From Actinopolymorpha pittospori (GTDB lineage: Bacteria > Actinomycetota > Actinomycetes > Propionibacteriales > Actinopolymorphaceae), in assembly GCF_014873875.1 (NCBI RefSeq), contig NZ_JADBEM010000001.1:3410001-3474000 (forward strand): a stretch of 64,000 bases of DNA. The letters run 5' to 3'. The notes under the pieces are model-generated. The model saw only the letters and a list, made by a program, of their open reading frames with translations. It was not told the DNA's origin and did no database searches. Positions 27,640 through 36,351 of this stretch are shown here, in pieces (the first letter of the stretch is position 1; each line of letters starts with the position of its first letter). The position numbers and the translations under genes were made by a program.

Positions 27640-27657
27640 GTGGGTGCTCATACCCAC
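27640..27657. promoter_or_regulatory. inverted repeat between the DsbA-like and NmrA-like genes
   Basis: GTGGGT (27640-27645) and ACCCAC (27652-27657) are perfect inverted arms with a 6-base spacer. They lie 39 bases upstream of the DsbA-like gene and 180 bases upstream of the NmrA-like gene, in the 235-base divergent spacer. It may be an operator; no linked regulator gene is evident. Confidence 0.3.
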
Positions 27658-27836
27658 CTCGATCCGGTGAAGGCCGTGCACTGTGCCGCGGTTCCCCGAG
27701 GCGACGCGTACGCGCGTGAGGGTTTCGTCATCGTCGCGGACCAGGTGTGAAGGTCTGGTTGACATCGGCCTGTCCGCCCTTCGGCACCGCTAGCATCGCG
27801 GTGAGGATCCCGGACCGGTGTGAGGGGGCGGCTGCG

Positions 27837-28760
27837 ATGCCGGAGACACCCGTCCTGGTGACCGGAGCCGGTGGCGGTGTCGGCGGCGTGGGGCGTTCGG
27901 TGGTCGAGATGCTTCGCGAGCGCGACCTGCCGGTGCGGGCGATGGTCCACCACGACGACGAACGCGCCGACGCCCTGCGTGGGATGGGTGCGGAGGTGGT
28001 GGTCGGCGACCTTACCCGGCCCGACGACGTGGTGCGCGCGATCGACGGCGTCGCCCGGATGCTGTTCAGCATGAGCGTGTCGCTGTCCTACCTCGAGGCG
28101 ACGGCGACCCTCGCCTCGGTCGCCCGCGCCGAGGGCTCCCTCGAGGTGCTGGTGAACATCTCCCAGATGACCGTGTCACAGATGTCCGCGGTGAGCACCG
28201 AGGAGTCCCACCAGCAGCGCCTGCACTACCTGTCCGAGCAGGTGCTGAACTGGTCCGGCCTCCCGGTCGTCCACGTCCGGCCCACGGCCTTTCTGGACAA
28301 CCCCCTCTTCACCACGCTGGTCGCCCCGGCCATCGCCGACAACGGCACCCTCCCGCTTCCCTTCGGTAGCGGGCGCACCTCTCCCATCGCCGCGCGGGAC
28401 GTCGCCCGGGTGGTCACCGCGGTCCTGCTCGACCCGGGTCCGCACCTGGGGAAGGTGTACGACCTGACCGGGCCACGGACTGAGGACATGAACGGCGTGG
28501 CGGCGGAGTACTCCCGGGCACTGGGCCGGAAGGTAACGTATGAGGACGTACCTCCCGGGCCCTGGACGGAGCAACTCGCCGCTCGCCACGGCCTGTCGCA
28601 ACACCTGGTCGACCACATCGCCACCATGGCCCGGCTGCAGCGGGAGAACCGCTACGACCGGTCGACCCGCACGGTCGAGGAGATCACCGGAACTCCGGCC
28701 CAGTCGGTCGAGGAGTTCGTCGCCGAGCACGCCCAGATGTTCAACGGCTCGTCCCACTGA
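27837..28760 (+). CDS. NmrA-like NAD(P)-binding protein
   Basis: A 307-residue atypical SDR. The Rossmann motif VTGAGGGVGGVGRSVVEML spans residues 6-24, with three extra residues in the glycine loop. ARDVARVVTAVL near residue 183 is the usual NmrA/QOR2-type feature. There is no YxxxK active site in the classical position, so it may act as an NAD(P) sensor or a quinone or isoflavone-type reductase. ATG at 27837 follows GAGGGGGCGG. Its 3' end overlaps the convergent small membrane-protein gene by 20 bases. Confidence 0.83.
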   Translation: MPETPVLVTGAGGGVGGVGRSVVEMLRERDLPVRAMVHHDDERADALRGMGAEVVVGDLTRPDDVVRAIDGVARMLFSMSVSLSYLEATATLASVARAEGSLEVLVNISQMTVSQMSAVSTEESHQQRLHYLSEQVLNWSGLPVVHVRPTAFLDNPLFTTLVAPAIADNGTLPLPFGSGRTSPIAARDVARVVTAVLLDPGPHLGKVYDLTGPRTEDMNGVAAEYSRALGRKVTYEDVPPGPWTEQLAARHGLSQHLVDHIATMARLQRENRYDRSTRTVEEITGTPAQSVEEFVAEHAQMFNGSSH

Positions 28761-29109
28761 CCTGCTGAGCGCTCACCTCGCCGGCGACGACGCCACGGAC
28801 CAACAACACCGCGGCGGTCGCGGCGCAGGCGATCGCCCCGACCAGGCTGGCCAGGCCGAGTTCCCCGCGTACGGCGTAGGACGACACCGACGTCGCGATC
28901 ACCCCGGTGCCCATACCGAAGGCGAACATGAGCGCGAGCCGCGCGTACGGCATCGGGACCACTGCCGCCGAGACGAGCACAGCCGACAACAGCAGGTCGG
29001 GAACCAGGAAGAGGTTGTCCGATCGCCAGGAGTCGTGCAGGAACAAGAACACGAACAGGCCGACTCCGACGACCGCCGCCATCACCCTGGCCGCGCGCAG
29101 AACCACCAT
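28741..29109 (-). CDS. small hypothetical membrane protein, four helices
   Basis: A 122-residue inner-membrane protein with four hydrophobic segments separated by short loops, starting MVVLRAARVMAAVVGVGLF. ATG at 29109 is chosen because GAGGAG lies 7 bases upstream; the frame is open to 29199 but without a ribosome site. No conserved motif is recognised. It lies downstream of the first enolase-superfamily gene on the opposite side of a 119-base gap and is convergent with the NmrA-like gene. Confidence 0.6.
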   Translation of the reverse strand: MVVLRAARVMAAVVGVGLFVFLFLHDSWRSDNLFLVPDLLLSAVLVSAAVVPMPYARLALMFAFGMGTGVIATSVSSYAVRGELGLASLVGAIACAATAAVLLVRGVVAGEVSAQQVSGTSR

Positions 29110-29228
29110 GACCGGACTCCTCGTCGTCGAAGCCGCCGTAGCGGTGGACCAGCCGTTGGCTGAGGTCTCACCGCCATCAACGATCGACCTACCGGTCACG
29201 CTCCCGCGCGGTCAGGGTGAGGACTCCG

Positions 29229-30308
29229 TCACGTCCGCGACGCGCGCTCCAGCGCCGGCCGGTCGATGGTGATGCCGAGGCCCGGGGTCTCCGGAAGGAC
29301 GAGCTCGCCGTCCACGAAGGAGATCCCGCCGAGGAACTCGTCCTGCCAGGGGCTCAGCCCGGCGTAGCTCTCCACGATGAGCCCGTTGTCGACCGCGGCC
29401 ACCGCGTGCGCACCGACGTAGTGGTTGCCGTGCGGCGCCATCTCCAGATGGTGGGTCGAGGCGAGCGTCGCGATCCGGATCCACTCGGTCAGGCCGCCGC
29501 AGGTCTGCGGGTCGGCCTGGACGATGTCGACCGCGCGGCGTTCGATGAGATCACGGAATCCCCACCGGGTGTACTCGATCTCTCCGGTGGCGATGGGCAT
29601 GGTCAGCTGTCCGACCAGGGCGGCCATCCCGGCATGGTCGTCGGGCCAACAGGGCTCCTCGAACCACGCGAGGTCGAACTCCTCGACCGCCCGGCCGAAC
29701 CGCAACGCCTGCGAGGACGTCCAGGCGTTGTTCGCGTCGACCATCACCTTGACGTCCGGACCGACCGCCTCCCGAACGGCGGCGACGCGGCGGACGTCCT
29801 CCGGGATGTCGGCGCCACCGACCTTCATCTTCACCGCGCGGTAGCCGGCGGCGACGAAGCTCAGCATCTCCTCCGCGAGTTCGCCGGTGCCCTTGCCCTC
29901 CTCGTAGTAGCCGCCCGCGGAGTAGGCGGGCACGCGGGAACGGTAACCACCGAGCAGGCGGTAGACCGGCATGTCGAACGCCTTGCCGCGCAGATCCCAC
30001 AGCGCGTTGTCGACCGAACCGATCGCGGAGATCGCGTCGCCCTTGACCACCGGCTTACGCCAGCCGGTGAACATCCGGTGCCAGATCCGGGTGAAGTCGC
30101 GCGGGTCCTGCCCGAGGAGGCGTTCCCGGATCGGCGCCGCGAACCGGGTGGCGCCCTCGGCGGACAGCGCCGTTCCGGAAAGGCCCTCGTCGGTGTGGAC
30201 GTCGACCAGGGTGAGGCGCTTGTTCTCGGTGGTGAGGATGGAGTTGCGGAACGGCTTGGAGAGCTTTCCCAGGTCGTAGGTCGTGAAGGAAAGGTCGACG
30301 ATCTTCAC
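29229..30308 (-). CDS. mandelate racemase/muconate lactonizing enzyme-family protein (MLE-like)
   Basis: A 359-residue enolase-superfamily enzyme. The N-terminal capping domain is followed by a barrel carrying the general-base motif K160-x-K162 (AVKMKVGG). Metal ligands are D191 (VDANNAW), E217 (WFEEP) and E243 (ATGEIEY), and a D265-H293 pair (APHG) is the second base. All catalytic positions for proton abstraction next to a carboxylate are present. A racemase or sugar-acid dehydratase activity is likely. It lies 69 bases downstream of a second family member on the same strand, suggesting one operon acting on related acid sugars. Confidence 0.9.
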   Translation of the reverse strand: MKIVDLSFTTYDLGKLSKPFRNSILTTENKRLTLVDVHTDEGLSGTALSAEGATRFAAPIRERLLGQDPRDFTRIWHRMFTGWRKPVVKGDAISAIGSVDNALWDLRGKAFDMPVYRLLGGYRSRVPAYSAGGYYEEGKGTGELAEEMLSFVAAGYRAVKMKVGGADIPEDVRRVAAVREAVGPDVKVMVDANNAWTSSQALRFGRAVEEFDLAWFEEPCWPDDHAGMAALVGQLTMPIATGEIEYTRWGFRDLIERRAVDIVQADPQTCGGLTEWIRIATLASTHHLEMAPHGNHYVGAHAVAAVDNGLIVESYAGLSPWQDEFLGGISFVDGELVLPETPGLGITIDRPALERASRT

Positions 30309-30377
30309 CGGGGCTGACCTCCGAGGTCGTGGCGTCGTGGGCGATGTGCGGGACCGGTCGTACGGCGTAGGTCGGAC

Positions 30378-31568
30378 CTAGTCGAAGAAGTCGGCGTCCT
30401 CGGGGGAGAGGTACTTCCGCGCCGCCTCCGGGATGAGGTCCACACCCATGCCGGGCCGGTCCCACACCTCGATGAAGCCGTCCTGGACGATCGGGTCGGG
30501 CAGCCCCTCGACGATGTCGTACCACCAGTCGGGCTTGCCCACGGGGTACTCGAAGGCGATGTAGTTGTCGGGCAACGTCGCGCAGACCTGCACCAGGGCG
30601 GCCAGGCCGATCAGGCCGTCGCCCGTACCGTGCGGAGCCATCGAGATCCCGTGCAGGTCGGCGTACTCCGCGACCCACTTGAGTTCCGCGATGCCACCGA
30701 CGTCGCAGGGGTCCGGACCCACCACGCGGACGGCCTGCGTCTCGATCAGCTCCACGAAGTTCTGCCGGAGGTAGATCTGCTCACCGGTGTGGATGGGGGT
30801 CGTCGACGCCCGGGTCACCTCGCGGTACTGCGCCGCGTTGACGTAGGGCACGTAGTCACCGGTCAGCATGTCCTCGAGCCACATCAGCGACATCGGCTCC
30901 ACGGCCACAGCCAGCCGGATCGCGTCCTGGACGGTCCAGCCGGGCCCGAGGTCCAGGGCCAGCCCGATCTCGTCGCCGAGGACCTCCTTCATGGCCTGCA
31001 CGCACTCCACGACGTGTCGTAGTCCGCGCTCGGTGAGCAGGCCACGGTGCGGGTGGGAGGGGCCACTGCGCGGCTCGCCGTAGAAGAAGTTCGGGACGGT
31101 GAGCGGCATGGTGCTGTGGAACGCCAGGGCCTGCTTGACGATGGTGAAGCCCTCCGAGGCGGCCCGCATCCTGGTCATCGCGGCCGCGTGGTCCTCCGGT
31201 GTCTGGCCCGTCATCGGCGTACGGACGGCACCGTTGTAGACCCGCACCCGGTCGCGCACCTTGCCGCCGAGCAACTTGTGAACGGGGAGCCCGGCAGCCT
31301 TGCCGGCGATGTCCCACAACGCCATCTCGATCGCCGACACCGCCGCGCCCCAGGGTTTGAACGCACCCAGTCGGCGGATCTTCAGCATGACGCGTTCGAC
31401 GTCGGTCGGGTCCTCACCGACGATGAGGTCCTTGTAGAAGCCGACGACAGGTTTGTGGTGGGACTTGTTCGCCTCGATCGCGCCGTATCCGCAGATCCCT
31501 TCGTCGGTCACGACCCGCACCACGGGATGGCGGCCGAAAACGGCGCACTTCACGTCGGTGATCTTCAT
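30378..31568 (-). CDS. enolase-superfamily sugar-acid dehydratase-like protein
   Basis: A 396-residue enolase-superfamily protein of the mandelate racemase subgroup. Metal ligands are D206 (LALDLGPGW), E232 (WLEDM) and E263 (HTGEQ), and H313 (APHG) is the conserved base with D286 nearby. The second lysine of the usual KxK motif is replaced: the region reads FTIVKQALAF, with K145 and an alanine at the +2 position. This resembles the dehydratase branch (RspA/GalD/ManD-like), which uses one-base syn-elimination, more than racemases. It is the first gene of the pair with the MLE-like enzyme. The substrate is probably an aldonate or uronate, by inference. Confidence 0.88.
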   Translation of the reverse strand: MKITDVKCAVFGRHPVVRVVTDEGICGYGAIEANKSHHKPVVGFYKDLIVGEDPTDVERVMLKIRRLGAFKPWGAAVSAIEMALWDIAGKAAGLPVHKLLGGKVRDRVRVYNGAVRTPMTGQTPEDHAAAMTRMRAASEGFTIVKQALAFHSTMPLTVPNFFYGEPRSGPSHPHRGLLTERGLRHVVECVQAMKEVLGDEIGLALDLGPGWTVQDAIRLAVAVEPMSLMWLEDMLTGDYVPYVNAAQYREVTRASTTPIHTGEQIYLRQNFVELIETQAVRVVGPDPCDVGGIAELKWVAEYADLHGISMAPHGTGDGLIGLAALVQVCATLPDNYIAFEYPVGKPDWWYDIVEGLPDPIVQDGFIEVWDRPGMGVDLIPEAARKYLSPEDADFFD

Positions 31569-32072
31569 CGGCTTCCACTCGCTCCGTCTCCGCGCCGGCG
31601 CTCACGCACCGTGCCCTCGAGGTCGAATGCGTTGCGCTCACAGAGACAACCGCTCTGTCACCTCCGGATGGAACGATTCGGAAATTACAACCGGCCTGCT
31701 GGGGTGTCAACGTAAACGCCGTGCCGTGGCGAGGACCGGTTGGCCAGAACCGGCGGCGAAAAGGGGCCCGCCAATTCCGTGAGTCGTGCGATGAAAGCGG
31801 CGAGAAATGCGTTCGGAACTAACCGGAATTCCGTCGTGGCTCCTTCTTTCGTTCCTCTTCTTTCTCGCCGAATTCGCGGGCGAGTGGGAGACGACGGCGG
31901 TGCCATTCGACCGGATCGGTGTCGTGGTCGCGGCACTGCCGGCGCCGGTACCCCCCGGTCCGTCCCTGGCCCACGAACCGGTCGTAGATGATCGCGTGGG
32001 CGGGGGGATGTCAGGTAGCTTGCGATGGGCCGTGTGCACCGGGCGGCGTGGTACCCGACATGGAGGATGCGC
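31569..32072. other. 504-base divergent spacer with promoters
   Basis: This gap separates the enolase-superfamily operon from the serine hydrolase gene. The middle (about 31680-31880) is less GC-rich than the flanks. It contains the 10-bp palindrome CGGAATTCCG (31824-31833). Small open frames in it have no ribosome site or recognisable product. Promoters for both flanking genes should be here, but no clear -35/-10 pair could be assigned. Confidence 0.4.
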
Positions 32073-33554
32073 GTGGACGTGCGAACCGAGACCCAGTTGC
32101 CCCACTCGACTCCGGAGGCGCAGGGCGTCCCGTCCTCCGCGATCCTCGACTTCGTGGCGGCCGTCGAGGATCAGATCGACGCGCTGCACGGCTTCGTGCT
32201 CGTCCGGCACGGCCACATCGTCGCGCAGGGAGCCTGGGCCCCGCACGGTGTCGACAGCCAGCGCACGATGTTCTCGCTGAGCAAGAGCTTCACCTCCAGC
32301 GGTGTCGGCCTGGCGGTCGCCGACGGCAGGCTGTCGGTCGACGACCCGGTGCTGAGCTTCTTCCCGGACGAGGCGCCCGAGCAGGTGAGTGAGAACCTCG
32401 CCAAGATGCGGGTACGGGACCTGCTCACCATGACCAGCGGGCACGACGCCGACACGCTCCCCGCGATCCACCGCGAGTCCGACACCAACTGGGCGCAGAC
32501 GATCCTGGCGCAGCCCGTCGACCACGAGCCGGGCACGCACTTCGTCTACAACAGCGGCGCGAGCTACCTCCTCTCCACCATCGTGCAGCGGGTCACCGGG
32601 GAGAGGCTGCTCGACTACCTGCGCCCGCGCCTGCTCGAGCCGCTCGGCATCACCGACGCGACCTGGGAGACATGCCCGCGCGGGATCAACACCGGCGGCT
32701 GGGGACTCTCGATCCGGCTCAGCGAGGTCGCCCGGTTCGGCCAGATGTACCTGCAGGGAGGGGCGTGGCGCGGCCAGCAGGTCCTGCCGCGCGCCTGGGT
32801 CGCCGAGGCGACCGCCCGGCAGGTGAGCAACGACAACCGGACCGAGACCGACTGGCGGCAGGGATACGGCTACCAGTTCTGGCGGGCCCGGCACGGCGCC
32901 TACCGCGGCGACGGTGCGTTCGGCCAGTACTGCCTGGTCATGCCGGAGCAGGACGCCGTCCTCGCCATCATCAGCGGAGTCTCCAACATGCAGGCCGTCC
33001 TGGACCTCGTGTGGGAACACCTGCTCCCGGCGATGGGCGGCGCCGCCCTACCCGAGGACGGCGAGACGAACGTCCGCCTGCGAGGCCGACTGGACGCACT
33101 CGCCCTGCCCGGTCCGGCAGGTGAGCCGGCGTCCTCGGTGGCGGAGCGAATCTCCGGGACGAAGTACCACGTCCGCGCGGAGCAGCCGACCAACCAGCCG
33201 GCCCGCAGGGTCGGGCTGGCCGGTCGGCAGGTCGAGACGATCACCCTGGTGGCCGGACCCGAGGAGTACCGCCTCACGGTGGCGGACAACCTCGGCGTCC
33301 ACGAGGTGGTCGCGGCGACGGACGAGTGGCGTCTTGGCGAGAGCTCTCTGCTGCGCGGCAGCGACGAACCGGTCGCCGCCCGGGCCGCCTGGACCGACGA
33401 GGGCACCTGCGCGATCAGGGTCGTCCTGTTGCGGGCGCCGTTCATCTTCACCCTCACGCTGGGATTCGAGGACGAACAGGTGACGCTGCGGGCGGCGGGC
33501 AACGTGTCCTTCGACGCCGCCGAACCGGTGTCCGTGGTCGGACACCGCGACTGA
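32073..33554 (+). CDS. beta-lactamase-family serine hydrolase
   Basis: A 493-residue class C-like serine hydrolase. The nucleophile motif SxxK is in MFSLSKSFTS near residue 66. YNSGASYLL near 155 supplies the Y-x-S/N motif, and HGAYRGDGAFGQ near 275 stands in for the third (HxG/KTG) motif. A beta-rich domain of about 140 residues follows the catalytic core, as in esterase/D-aminopeptidase-type relatives. GTG at 32073 is preferred, with GGAGG 6 bases upstream; ATG at 32067 is too close to it. No signal peptide is seen, so it is probably cytoplasmic. It could be an esterase or amidase. Confidence 0.88.
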   Translation: MDVRTETQLPHSTPEAQGVPSSAILDFVAAVEDQIDALHGFVLVRHGHIVAQGAWAPHGVDSQRTMFSLSKSFTSSGVGLAVADGRLSVDDPVLSFFPDEAPEQVSENLAKMRVRDLLTMTSGHDADTLPAIHRESDTNWAQTILAQPVDHEPGTHFVYNSGASYLLSTIVQRVTGERLLDYLRPRLLEPLGITDATWETCPRGINTGGWGLSIRLSEVARFGQMYLQGGAWRGQQVLPRAWVAEATARQVSNDNRTETDWRQGYGYQFWRARHGAYRGDGAFGQYCLVMPEQDAVLAIISGVSNMQAVLDLVWEHLLPAMGGAALPEDGETNVRLRGRLDALALPGPAGEPASSVAERISGTKYHVRAEQPTNQPARRVGLAGRQVETITLVAGPEEYRLTVADNLGVHEVVAATDEWRLGESSLLRGSDEPVAARAAWTDEGTCAIRVVLLRAPFIFTLTLGFEDEQVTLRAAGNVSFDAAEPVSVVGHRD

Positions 33555-33579
33555 CGCGCGCCGCGTACCTCGTCGGCCG

Positions 33580-33614
33580 CCGCATCCGGGCGCCGCATCC
33601 GGGCGTCGCATCCG
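33580..33614. repeat. 13-bp tandem repeat at a convergent junction
   Basis: CCGCATCCGGGCG occurs twice perfectly (33580-33592, 33593-33605), followed by a partial third copy. It lies 26 bases after the serine hydrolase stop, between convergent genes. It fits the pattern of short duplications at gene ends seen elsewhere here. Confidence 0.8.
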
Positions 33615-33671
33615 CAGGGCAGGAGTCCTCGGGTGCGGCGCCCTGGTGCTGCCAGCGGCGTCTCGCCCGCG

Positions 33672-34955
33672 TCAGGCGGACTTCCTGCGGCCGGGTTGTT
33701 CGCGGGGGATGAGGGTGGGGTTGACGTTGTCGAGGACGACTTCGCGGGTGACGATGACGCGGGCTACGTCGTCGCGGCTGGGGACCTCGTACATGACGTT
33801 GAGGAGGACTTCTTCGATGATGGCGCGGGTGGCGCGGGCGCCGGTGCCTCGTAGGAGTGCTTGTTCGGCGATGGCTTCGACGGCGTCCTCGCTGAACTCC
33901 AGTTCGACCCCGTCGATCTCGAACAGTTTCTGGTACTGCTTGATCAGGGCGTTGCGGGGTTCGGACAGGATCCGCATCAGGGAGGGCCGATCCAGAGGCT
34001 GCACGGTCGCGATGACCGGGAGGCGGCCGACGAACTCCGGGATCAGCCCGAACTTCAGGAGGTCCTCGGGCATCACGTCGGCGAAGGTGTGTTCCTTCTC
34101 CCGGTCCTCCCGGGTGCGCACGCTGGCGCCGAAGCCGACGCCCTTCTTCCCGATGCGTTGTTCGATGATGCGTTCCAGCCCGGCGAAGGCGCCACCGACG
34201 ATGAACAACACGTTGGTGGTGTCGATCTGGATGAACTCCTGGTGGGGGTGCTTACGCCCACCCTGGGGTGGCACGGAGGCGGTGGTGCCTTCCAGGATCT
34301 TCAACAACGCCTGCTGCACTCCCTCACCGGAGACGTCACGGGTGATGGAGGGGTTCTCACTCTTGCGGGCGATCTTGTCTACTTCGTCGATGTAGATGAT
34401 CCCGGTCTCGGCCTTCTTCACGTCGTAGTCGGCCGCCTGGATCAGCTTCAGCAGGATGTTCTCCACGTCCTCACCGACGTAGCCCGCCTCGGTCAACGCG
34501 GTGGCGTCCGCGATCGCGAACGGCACGTTCAACATCTTCGCCAGCGTCTGCGCCAGGTAGGTCTTGCCACACCCGGTCGGCCCGATCAACAAGATGTTGG
34601 ACTTCGCCAACTCCACCGGCTCGTCCTTGGCGTGACGGCCCGCGCCCGACAACCCCGCCTGCACCCGCTTGTAGTGGTTGTACACCGCCACCGACAACGC
34701 CTTCTTCGCCGGATCCTGCCCCACCACGTACTGATCCAGAAACTCAAAGATCTCCCGCGGCTTCGGCAACTCCGCCAAACCCACCTCAGAGGACTCGGCC
34801 AGCTCCTCCTCCTCGACGAGTTCGGTGCACAGCACCACGCACTCGTCGCAGATGTAGACACCGACCGGGCCCGCGATGAGCTTGCGAACCTGCTTCTGGT
34901 TCTTTCTGCAGAACGAGCACTTCAACAGGTCGCTGCCCTCACCGATGCGTGCCAC
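33672..34955 (-). CDS. clpX: ATP-dependent Clp protease ATP-binding subunit ClpX
   Basis: A 427-residue AAA+ unfoldase that feeds proteins to ClpP. The zinc-binding domain has C13, C16, C36 and C39. Walker A is GPTGCGKT (125-132), Walker B is IIYIDEVD (186-193), and the ClpP-docking loop (KKGVGFGA) is intact. The length is standard. GTG at 34955 has GAGGAG 6 bases upstream; the open frame beyond is not conserved. Actinobacterial clpX normally follows tig-clpP1-clpP2. Here it follows a P450 gene by 64 bases with no clpP in sight, so it is either a displaced or a second copy. Confidence 0.96.
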   Translation of the reverse strand: MARIGEGSDLLKCSFCRKNQKQVRKLIAGPVGVYICDECVVLCTELVEEEELAESSEVGLAELPKPREIFEFLDQYVVGQDPAKKALSVAVYNHYKRVQAGLSGAGRHAKDEPVELAKSNILLIGPTGCGKTYLAQTLAKMLNVPFAIADATALTEAGYVGEDVENILLKLIQAADYDVKKAETGIIYIDEVDKIARKSENPSITRDVSGEGVQQALLKILEGTTASVPPQGGRKHPHQEFIQIDTTNVLFIVGGAFAGLERIIEQRIGKKGVGFGASVRTREDREKEHTFADVMPEDLLKFGLIPEFVGRLPVIATVQPLDRPSLMRILSEPRNALIKQYQKLFEIDGVELEFSEDAVEAIAEQALLRGTGARATRAIIEEVLLNVMYEVPSRDDVARVIVTREVVLDNVNPTLIPREQPGRRKSA

Positions 34956-35019
34956 CGCGAACTCCTCGACAGTCGTGCAGGGCCGAAGTCCCGCCGGGAC
35001 CTCAGATGGAGCTGGAACC

Positions 35020-36237
35020 TCAGAGTGTGACGGGCAGGGACGGCAACCGCCAAGTCCCCGGGTCGGGAACGTGTCGCAACTCTCCCGGTGCGAGCGCCAG
35101 GGTGAGGTCCGGGTAGCGGCGGAGCAGGGCGGCGATCGCGACCTCGGTCTGGATCCGGGCCAGGGGAGCGCCGAGGCAGAAGTGCGGCCCGTGCGCGAAG
35201 CCCAGGTGCCCGGGAGGCCCGCCGGCGCGGGTGAGGTCGAGCCGGTCGGGGTCGTCGAACGTACGCGGATCGCGGTTGGCCGAGGCGATCGCGGCCGTGA
35301 CCGGCTCACCGGTGCGGATCGGCGTGCCCTGGATCGAGACGTCCTCGCGCGCGTATCGGGGGATCGACAGCAGCACCGGTCCGCACCAGCGGATCAGTTC
35401 CTCGACGGCCCGTGGCATGAGCGTCGGGTCCGCGCGCAGCAGGGCGAGCTGCTCGGGATGGGTCAGCAGCGTCCCGACCGCGTTGGCGATGAGGTTGGTC
35501 GGTGTCTGACCGGCGAGGACGAGATGCCAGACGAGGGAGACCATCTCGCGGTCGCTGAGCCGGTCGCCGTCCTCGGCCCGCACCCGGACGAGGTCGGAGA
35601 CCACGTCGTCGCCGGGCGTGTCGTGGCGGCGGGCGATCGCGGCCTTGGCGCCGGCCACGATGCCGGGCAACGCCACGGAGAAGCCTTCGCCCATGCCGGC
35701 CGCGACGGTGGCGCCGTACTCGCGCCACCGTGGCCGGTCGGCGAGGGGGATGCCGACCAGTTCGCAGATCACCTCCATCGGCAGCGGTCGGGCGAACCGC
35801 TCGAGCAGGTCGATCGGCCCGTCCTTGGCGTCCTCCGTCAGGTCGTCCAGGAGCCGTTCGACGATCGGTTCGATCCGGGGGCGGAAGTCAGCGGCCCGGC
35901 GCGGGCTGAACGCGGGGGCCACCAGCCGGCGCAGGCGCAGGTGCTCCGGTGGGCTGGCGTCCGACATGGTCCGCAGGTACGGCAGGCAGTCCTCCGGGAT
36001 GCCCGGCGGCGGGGTGAAGCTGCCGGAGGTGATCTCGAGGCGGGAGTCGCCCAGCATCGCCCGTGCGTCGTCGTAGCGCATGACGACCCACACCGGGCCG
36101 AGGCCCGGGATCACGAGTCGCGCCAGCGGCGAGCGCTCCCGGATGGCGCCGTAGGCGGCGAACGGATCACGAAGGACCTCGGAGTCGGTCAGATCGATCT
36201 CCGGTACGTCGCTTCGGCCCTGGCTGACGCTTGTCAT
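35020..36237 (-). CDS. cytochrome P450 (CYP107-like)
   Basis: A 405-residue soluble P450. The heme ligand C354 lies in [14 protein letters not shown], the ExxR pair is E280-R283, and PRYARED follows the K helix. The I-helix oxygen-activation motif reads A242-G-Q-T-P-T247 where most P450s have AGxETT, so the acid and alcohol at the usual positions are replaced. It needs electron partners, but no ferredoxin gene is adjacent. It is divergent from a TetR-family gene with inverted repeats in the 114-base gap, so repression by that protein is likely. The substrate is unknown. Confidence 0.93.
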   Translation of the reverse strand: MTSVSQGRSDVPEIDLTDSEVLRDPFAAYGAIRERSPLARLVIPGLGPVWVVMRYDDARAMLGDSRLEITSGSFTPPPGIPEDCLPYLRTMSDASPPEHLRLRRLVAPAFSPRRAADFRPRIEPIVERLLDDLTEDAKDGPIDLLERFARPLPMEVICELVGIPLADRPRWREYGATVAAGMGEGFSVALPGIVAGAKAAIARRHDTPGDDVVSDLVRVRAEDGDRLSDREMVSLVWHLVLAGQTPTNLIANAVGTLLTHPEQLALLRADPTLMPRAVEELIRWCGPVLLSIPRYAREDVSIQGTPIRTGEPVTAAIASANRDPRTFDDPDRLDLTRAGGPPGHLGFAHGPHFCLGAPLARIQTEVAIAALLRRYPDLTLALAPGELRHVPDPGTWRLPSLPVTL

Positions 36238-36261
36238 GCCCCCTCCACTTCGGGTGTCAGG

Positions 36262-36293
36262 TTCACATGGTGAAACCAGATGATGACGTCATC
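36262..36293. promoter_or_regulatory. two inverted repeats in the P450/TetR divergent promoter
   Basis: TTCAC (36262-36266) and GTGAA (36270-36274) form an inverted repeat with a 3-base spacer. Just beyond it is the perfect 12-bp palindrome GATGACGTCATC (36282-36293). Both lie between the divergent start codons at 36237 and 36352. Short palindromes of this kind suit dimeric TetR repressors; which one is bound cannot be told from sequence. Confidence 0.45.
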
Positions 36294-36351
36294 TCGATGG
36301 TGACGGTATCTTGATTCCGGCCGTACGTGCAACGACATCTGGAGGGGGACG

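Noticed and set aside
34956..35309. N-terminal extension of the clpX frame
   Set aside because: It overlaps the P450 gene, has no ClpX homology, and GTG at 34955 has a ribosome site and begins the conserved zinc domain.
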